Shown piece after piece: positions 15,579 through 19,384 of a DNA stretch of 19,384 nucleotides (within the stretch, counting starts at the first letter, position 1; each line of letters begins with the position of its first letter). The position numbers were made by a program, and so were the translations under genes. Origin of the DNA: CAYPIE01 sp964410665 (GTDB lineage Bacteria > Planctomycetota > Planctomycetia > Gemmatales > Gemmataceae); contig CAYPIE010000103.1 of the NCBI GenBank assembly GCA_964410665.1, forward strand, positions 1 through 19,384, in the 5' to 3' direction. The notes under the pieces are model-generated. The model had not been told where the DNA came from and made no database searches. It saw nothing but the letters and a program-made list of their open reading frames with translations.

Positions 15579-17870
15579 TCAGAGCATACTGAAGGGATCG
15601 ATGTCGATTTGGAACTCCACGCCATGTGGTGGCCGGAGCACCCCGAGCACTTCGCGTAGCAACTGATGGAGTACGCCGGCTTGTGGGGCCTGCAGCTGAA
15701 AATGATAGCGGAAATAATCTTTGAGACGAAACACCGGTGCTTCAGCGGGGCCAAGCACGCGGACCTCCGGTAGTGAGGGCTGGCGTTGCTGGAGCAGCCG
15801 CTGAGCCTCGCGAAAGGCTCCCGCCAGGGTATCTGCAAATGCCGCGGTAACCTCTTGTTTTTCGCCGCGGATAATCAAGCGGGCGAGTCGTTCAAACGGC
15901 GGGTAAGCGTGCTTGCGTCGATGTTCTAACTCCAAGGCGGCAAAACGAAGATAATCGTGGCGGACCACTAGACCGATGCTGGGATGCTCGGGGGTGTAGG
16001 TTTGGATGAGGACTTGACCGGGCTTGTCGCCACGTCCGGTCCGGCCAGCGACCTGGGCGAGCAGCTGAAAGGTCCGCTCGGCAGCGCGAAAATCTGGCAT
16101 ATGCAGTCCCACATCAGCATTAATCACCCCAACCAGGGTCACATTGGGAAAGTCGAGCCCCTTGGCGATCATCTGTGTCCCTAGCAGGATGTCAATCAGC
16201 CCGCCGCGGAACGCGTCGAGAATCCGGGCGTGACTCCCCGGGCGGGCCATGGTGTCCGAATCCATGCGCTGGACAATGCGATCAGGAAAGCGGGCTTGCA
16301 CCTCTGCCTGGAGTTTTTCCGTTCCGAGTCCGTGATAGCGGATGGTGGCTTGGCCACAGCCGGGGCACTTCTGCAGAAGGGCGGCCTCTTCGCCGCAGTG
16401 ATGGCAGAGTAGGGCTTCCCGCTGGCGATGGTAGGTCAAGGCCAGATCACAATGCTGGCATTGCACCACCAGCCCACAGGCCGGACAGTGGACATGGGTC
16501 GCGAAGCCACGACGATTGAGCAGGAGCATCACCTGTCCTTTGGCCTCCAGAGCCTGCTGCATGGCGGCTTCGAGGCTGGGTGACAGTGCCTGGGCGTGTT
16601 TGTGGGATTTCGGCTCATGCCGCAGATCGATGAGTCGAACTTCTGGCATGGGCCGCTTGAGGACCCGCTGGGGCATGGAAAGTAATTGATAATGGCCACG
16701 CTCGACATTGTGCCAGCTCTCCAGCGACGGGGTGGCGGAGCCCATCAGAATCGGCACATTCTCCAGACGGGCACGCATGACTGCCACGTCGCGGGCATGA
16801 TAGCGAGGCGTCGCCTCCTGCTTGAAACTATGCTCATGTTCCTCGTCGATGATGATCAGCCCTAGCTTCCGGGTCGGGGCAAAGACCGCACTGCGTGCCC
16901 CCACCACGACCTGGACCAAGCCTTGCGCGACCCGACGCCAATGGGCACCGCGCTCGGTGTCGCTGAGATGGCTGTGCAGCACCGCGATTTTGCCACAACG
17001 CCCTTGGAATCGTTCAATAGTCTGTGGCGTCAGGGCGATTTCTGGGACCAGGACAATGGCTTCTTTGCCCTGAGCGATCACTTCAGCAATCGCTTGCAAG
17101 TAGATTTCGGTTTTGCCACTGCCGGTGACGCCATGGAGCAGGTAAGCCTGATAGCCGCCGGTTTGCACGGCGGTCTGAATGGTGGACCAGACACGCTGTT
17201 GGTCGGGGTTCAATTCGATCGTGGGGGGAGGCTGGTTGCTGGCAACGGCTTGCTCGTAGACATCCACTTGAGTGGTGTGCCGTTGGATCAGCCCGCGGGC
17301 GAGCATCGTCTGGATCGGACTGGGGCCACACCGGGCCAAACGCATGAGTTCGCGTTGTTCCATTGGTTCGCTTTGCTTACGCAAGATCGACCAGATGGTG
17401 GCTTGCTTGGCGGGCAGCTTAGGCAATGCGCGTAAGAGTTCTGGATTGGGCGATGGCTGAAGATAGACCACCTCGCGTAGGCCCGCATTGTCGCGCACAC
17501 TGCTAGGCAACACCGCATGCAAGACCTGGCCCCAGCCGCATAAATAATAGTCGGCCATCCAGCGGGTCAGCCGAAGAAGCTCTTCGGTTAAGAGAATCTC
17601 GGCATCGAGCACGCGCTGGATCGCTTTGACCTCGCGGTGGGGCGCGACGGTGGTGACGCGGACACAGTAACCGACCGTGCGGCGATCCCCCTTGCCGAAT
17701 GGCGCCTCGATCCGCTTTCCCACCGCGATCTGAGCGTGGAGCGTGGCGGGGACGGCATAGGTGTAGGGAAGATCCAAGGGGCGATCAAAGACGACCTCGG
17801 CATACAGAGCCGTGCTGGGGTCCCCCTCAAGCAGAGGAGTTGGACTGGTTGCGACATTCGAGATCCACAT
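15579..17870 (-). CDS. priA: Primosomal protein N' (replication restart helicase PriA)
   Basis: 763 residues from the ATG at 17870; a GTG at 17900 in frame is an alternative. PriA recognises stalled forks and reloads the replicative helicase. The N-terminal 3'-DNA-binding domain begins at YAEVVFDRPLDLPYTYAVP, then a winged-helix region. The helicase core has Walker A GVTGSGKT (247-254), DEEH (342-345), the GSATPSLES motif III, and the C-terminal lobe with GTQMIAKGLDFPNV and QVAGRTGRG. Eight zinc-binding cysteines are in place at 462, 465, 471, 474, 489, 492, 502 and 505. The C-terminus FQIDIDPFSML is typical. Length is close to the E. coli protein (732), slightly longer. The promoter at 17913-17941 fits this gene. 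No neighbour suggests an operon. Confidence 0.96.
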   Translation of the reverse strand: MWISNVATSPTPLLEGDPSTALYAEVVFDRPLDLPYTYAVPATLHAQIAVGKRIEAPFGKGDRRTVGYCVRVTTVAPHREVKAIQRVLDAEILLTEELLRLTRWMADYYLCGWGQVLHAVLPSSVRDNAGLREVVYLQPSPNPELLRALPKLPAKQATIWSILRKQSEPMEQRELMRLARCGPSPIQTMLARGLIQRHTTQVDVYEQAVASNQPPPTIELNPDQQRVWSTIQTAVQTGGYQAYLLHGVTGSGKTEIYLQAIAEVIAQGKEAIVLVPEIALTPQTIERFQGRCGKIAVLHSHLSDTERGAHWRRVAQGLVQVVVGARSAVFAPTRKLGLIIIDEEHEHSFKQEATPRYHARDVAVMRARLENVPILMGSATPSLESWHNVERGHYQLLSMPQRVLKRPMPEVRLIDLRHEPKSHKHAQALSPSLEAAMQQALEAKGQVMLLLNRRGFATHVHCPACGLVVQCQHCDLALTYHRQREALLCHHCGEEAALLQKCPGCGQATIRYHGLGTEKLQAEVQARFPDRIVQRMDSDTMARPGSHARILDAFRGGLIDILLGTQMIAKGLDFPNVTLVGVINADVGLHMPDFRAAERTFQLLAQVAGRTGRGDKPGQVLIQTYTPEHPSIGLVVRHDYLRFAALELEHRRKHAYPPFERLARLIIRGEKQEVTAAFADTLAGAFREAQRLLQQRQPSLPEVRVLGPAEAPVFRLKDYFRYHFQLQAPQAGVLHQLLREVLGVLRPPHGVEFQIDIDPFSML

Positions 17871-18274
17871 GCTGCGAAGTCCACCGCGAAGAAAGGGCAC
17901 TATTCATTCATCAGTATAGTAGTTTACGCATGTTCAGTAAAACCGCAAGGACAGTTATCCGAAGGCAAGATTCGGGCAACTTGCCCGGCCTGATGGCATC
18001 TGCAATGCACTAAGTCGAACGTTGGCGATGCCCGGACGCACAACAAACGGTCGGTTGGGCACAAATCCGTCCTCCGCTTCCCGTGCGATGCGGCGAACTC
18101 GGGTAAGTGCTATCACTCGGAGAGGCCGCATGTCCGGAGTGGCGGGGTGGCCAACTCTTTGCAGGCCACCTACGTTCAGCACGTCCTGTCAATATGGGTG
18201 TAAGGCTTTCGCGCTGGATCCAGCCAAGGGCAGAGCTGGAGGATCCTGTCCAACCGCTGCCCCGAGAGTACGAT
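17871..18274. other. 404-base stretch between priA and the SPFH relic
   Basis: Holds the priA promoter and a perfect 15-base palindrome-like CGGGCAA-C-TTGCCCG (17973-17987), and otherwise nothing I can name. Frames on both strands are open for 60-86 codons but have no family likeness or ribosome binding site. It could include further decayed sequence linked with the SPFH relic. Confidence 0.4.
17913..17941 (-). promoter_or_regulatory. Sigma-70-like promoter of priA
   Basis: On the minus strand TTTACT (17941-17936), 17 bases, TATACT (17918-17913). Four and five of six consensus matches at ideal spacing. Transcription would begin near 17905, ahead of the ATG at 17870 by ~35 bases, which favours that start over the GTG at 17900. 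Confidence 0.5.
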
Positions 18275-18450
18275 ATGTATAAGGCACTGCTTGTGTTTGG
18301 AATTCTGCGCTGCTAGCCTCGACGCTGTCGGTGATGGCCGTCGAACAACAAACCGTGGCAATGGTCCAGCGGTTGAGCAAGTTTGATCGTATGGCCCGTC
18401 CGGGGCTGAACTTGATGGTCCCCCTGATTGATTCGGTGGCGGACCGGTGA
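18275..18450 (+). pseudogene. SPFH/stomatin-like gene relic, frameshifted and truncated
   Basis: An ATG at 18275 encodes MYKALLVFGIL, a hydrophobic start, before a TAG at 18314-18316. In another frame (18307 on) the text continues ALLASTLSVMAVEQQTVAMV, then QRLSKFDRMARPGLNLMVPL, then IDSVADR and a TGA at 18448-18450. The block QQTVA-V-RL-KF-R---PGLN---P-ID-VA is the classic N-terminus of SPFH (stomatin/prohibitin/band 7) proteins, which scaffold membrane microdomains. In intact proteins it is followed by ~250 more residues, of which I see nothing downstream in any frame. A frameshift plus loss of the 3' end makes it a relic. Start by analogy; no ribosome binding site expected to matter. Confidence 0.75.
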
Positions 18451-18535
18451 AACGATCGATGCCGATCAAGGCATCTGAGTAGGCAGAGCCGTGGTGGGCA
18501 AGCGAGCTGTGGAAGCCTGGCTTGCTCTCGTGGCA

Positions 18536-19081
18536 TCAGATCCGTTCAAGCAGGGTTTGGGTCTTCACAATGGTCAATTCCTCGGGAAAGGTGTGAAAGG
18601 CGGCAATGGAGATGTAATGCGGGTCGGTTTCGTGCACGAGCAGGCCCAGAGGGGCAGGTGCAAGTCGGTGTCCCGGGTCGAAGGTGTGCGCTAAAGCGCC
18701 CTTGACTGCTTCCAGAGCAATTTCTTCTTGAGCGTGACGGAAGACTTCTTGGGGCAACACCTCAACTTGGGAATTGGCTCGATAATAATAGCCGGAACCT
18801 GGAATGACCGTGTTTTCCTGTTCGCCGTGGAGACGGTGACTCACTAACTGGCCTCCCACGGGCAGCGGCTCATCGGCCGAGGCAGTGATTTCGGTCAAAT
18901 GTAAGTCGTGCGTTTCAAAGGAGATGACGTGGCCGGTGGCGGTCAGGCGAAGCAAGATGACCATTTCACCGACGGCAATCCGACGGGTGCAGACAGCAAC
19001 GATCAAATCCGGATGCAATGGTCGATCATACACCCGGAAGCACAATTGATCGACGCTTGGTCGCAGCGATTCGGTGTTCAT
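18536..19081 (-). CDS. DUF2617-like protein
   Basis: 181 residues from the ATG at 19081. The frame is open to 19183, but the promoter at 19124-19152 would start transcription near 19117, so the upstream codons are not in the message. The N-terminus contains LCFRVYDRPLHPDLI and the middle HVISFETHDLHLTEI, resembling what I recall of DUF2617, a family of unknown function found in planctomycetes; family memory only. No signal peptide or membrane helix, so probably cytoplasmic. An acidic, His-rich composition is noted. The Shine-Dalgarno site is poor. Neighbours do not point to a role. Confidence 0.7.
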   Translation of the reverse strand: MNTESLRPSVDQLCFRVYDRPLHPDLIVAVCTRRIAVGEMVILLRLTATGHVISFETHDLHLTEITASADEPLPVGGQLVSHRLHGEQENTVIPGSGYYYRANSQVEVLPQEVFRHAQEEIALEAVKGALAHTFDPGHRLAPAPLGLLVHETDPHYISIAAFHTFPEELTIVKTQTLLERI

Positions 19082-19123
19082 AGTTCGCGATCGGCGGTTC
19101 GACTTGGGTAGCGCCTCATCGCG

Positions 19124-19152
19124 ATTATAGTCTTCAAAGCAGGCGAACTCAA
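19124..19152 (-). promoter_or_regulatory. Strong sigma-70-like promoter of the DUF2617-like gene
   Basis: On the minus strand TTGAGT (19152-19147), a 17-base spacer, and a perfect TATAAT (19129-19124). It lies 43 bases before the ATG at 19081. The best consensus promoter in the window, and it decides the start of its gene. Confidence 0.7.
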
Positions 19153-19174
19153 TTGCGCTGCCCGGAACACAAAA

Positions 19175-19222
19175 CCCCCGCACCCTTGCCTTTGCCGAGC
19201 GGCAAGGGCAAGGGTGCGGGGG
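19175..19222 (-). terminator. Very long terminator-like hairpin after the decapeptide-repeat gene
   Basis: Positions 19175-19197 pair with 19200-19222: a 23-base stem with one G-T mismatch and a tiny AG loop. On the minus strand it begins 27 bases after the stop at 19250 and is followed by TTTTGTGTT. This fits an intrinsic terminator for that gene, with a short T-run but a very stable stem. It lies immediately upstream of the DUF2617-like promoter. Confidence 0.8.
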
Positions 19223-19249
19223 GCGGAAAGGTCCGCTTTGCGGGCTGGC

Positions 19250-19384
19250 TTACTCGATCGAGGAGCTGTTGTTGTCGGCGGGCATGTTCTTCTTACCGTC
19301 GGTCATCGGGGCCGTTGGGGTGCCCTGAATCGGGGTGCCATACATGGGAGTGCCCTGAAAGGGAGTGCCATACAAGCGAGATGC
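19250..19384 (-). CDS. C-terminal tail of a repeat-containing protein (5' end outside window)
   Basis: Reading the minus strand from the window edge gives 44 residues to a TAA at 19252-19250. The tail is made of two decapeptide units, YGTPFQGTPM and YGTPIQGTPT, then TAPMTDGKKNMPADNNSSSIE. It is too short for the family to be recognised. The repeats, polar composition and a following strong terminator support a real, probably extracytoplasmic, gene end rather than chance. Confidence 0.7.
   Translation of the reverse strand, partial: ASRLYGTPFQGTPMYGTPIQGTPTAPMTDGKKNMPADNNSSSIE
19317..19376 (-). repeat. Two tandem 30-bp repeats coding GTP-rich decapeptides
   Basis: Units 19317-19346 and 19347-19376 differ at only a few positions and keep the reading frame. 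Each codes for one decapeptide with two GTP tripeptides. More units probably lie outside the window, since the second ends just before its edge. Confidence 0.8.

Noticed and set aside
17955..18182. 75-codon minus-strand frame upstream of priA
   Set aside because: No promoter, ribosome binding site or family; kept only as unexplained intergenic sequence.
19082..19183. 34-codon 5' extension of the DUF2617-like gene
   Set aside because: The promoter at 19124-19152 would start transcription inside it, and it runs into the upstream terminator hairpin.
1..19384. tRNA, rRNA, CRISPR array, IS element or phage genes
   Set aside because: I looked for T-loop motifs, spaced repeats, transposase-like frames and terminal inverted repeats and found none convincing.

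Overview
The window looks like a chromosomal segment of a member of the phylum Planctomycetota. The support is two DUF1559-type proteins, a large non-fused ResB plus CcsA pair for System II cytochrome c maturation, an ExbB/ExbD/ExbD operon with a squalene-cyclase-fold protein, and a DUF2617-like protein. Base composition is fairly GC-rich, several genes have only weak Shine-Dalgarno sites, and no phage, IS, CRISPR, rRNA or tRNA is visible. Genus cannot be told from the sequence alone.

Layout. Positions 1-2231 (+) hold the 3' end of one DUF1559-type gene and a complete tandem paralog; their last ~450 bases are close to identical. Positions 2315-6977 (-) hold a five-gene operon, read exbB, exbD, exbD, a membrane protein of unknown function, then a membrane-anchored alpha/alpha-toroid (prenyltransferase/squalene oxidase repeat) protein. 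Its anchor carries the SxxxH pattern of TonB/TolA transmembrane helices. This is the most interesting system here: a likely proton-driven envelope machine in which the toroid protein may replace TonB/TolA. After a 479-base divergent intergenic region, 7457-7792 (+) encodes a small two-helix membrane protein. Positions 8013-12962 (+) carry resB and ccsA, which together move haem across the membrane and attach it to apocytochromes c; a textbook terminator follows.

From 12999 to the end every intact gene is on the minus strand: a small secreted protein of unknown function, ferrochelatase (hemH), a 7Fe ferredoxin (fdxA-like) with its own terminator, the replication-restart helicase priA with a promoter-like site, a DUF2617-like gene with a near-consensus promoter, and, cut by the window edge, the tail of a protein with decapeptide repeats followed by a very strong hairpin. 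The one exception is a decayed plus-strand relic at 18275-18450, a frameshifted and truncated SPFH (stomatin-like) N-terminus between priA and the DUF2617-like gene.

Themes: haem and cytochrome metabolism (resB, ccsA, hemH, ferredoxin) and proton-motive-force-coupled envelope work (ExbB/ExbD operon). Starts were mostly moved inward from the longest open frame, to an ATG with a ribosome binding site, signal peptide or promoter that fits.
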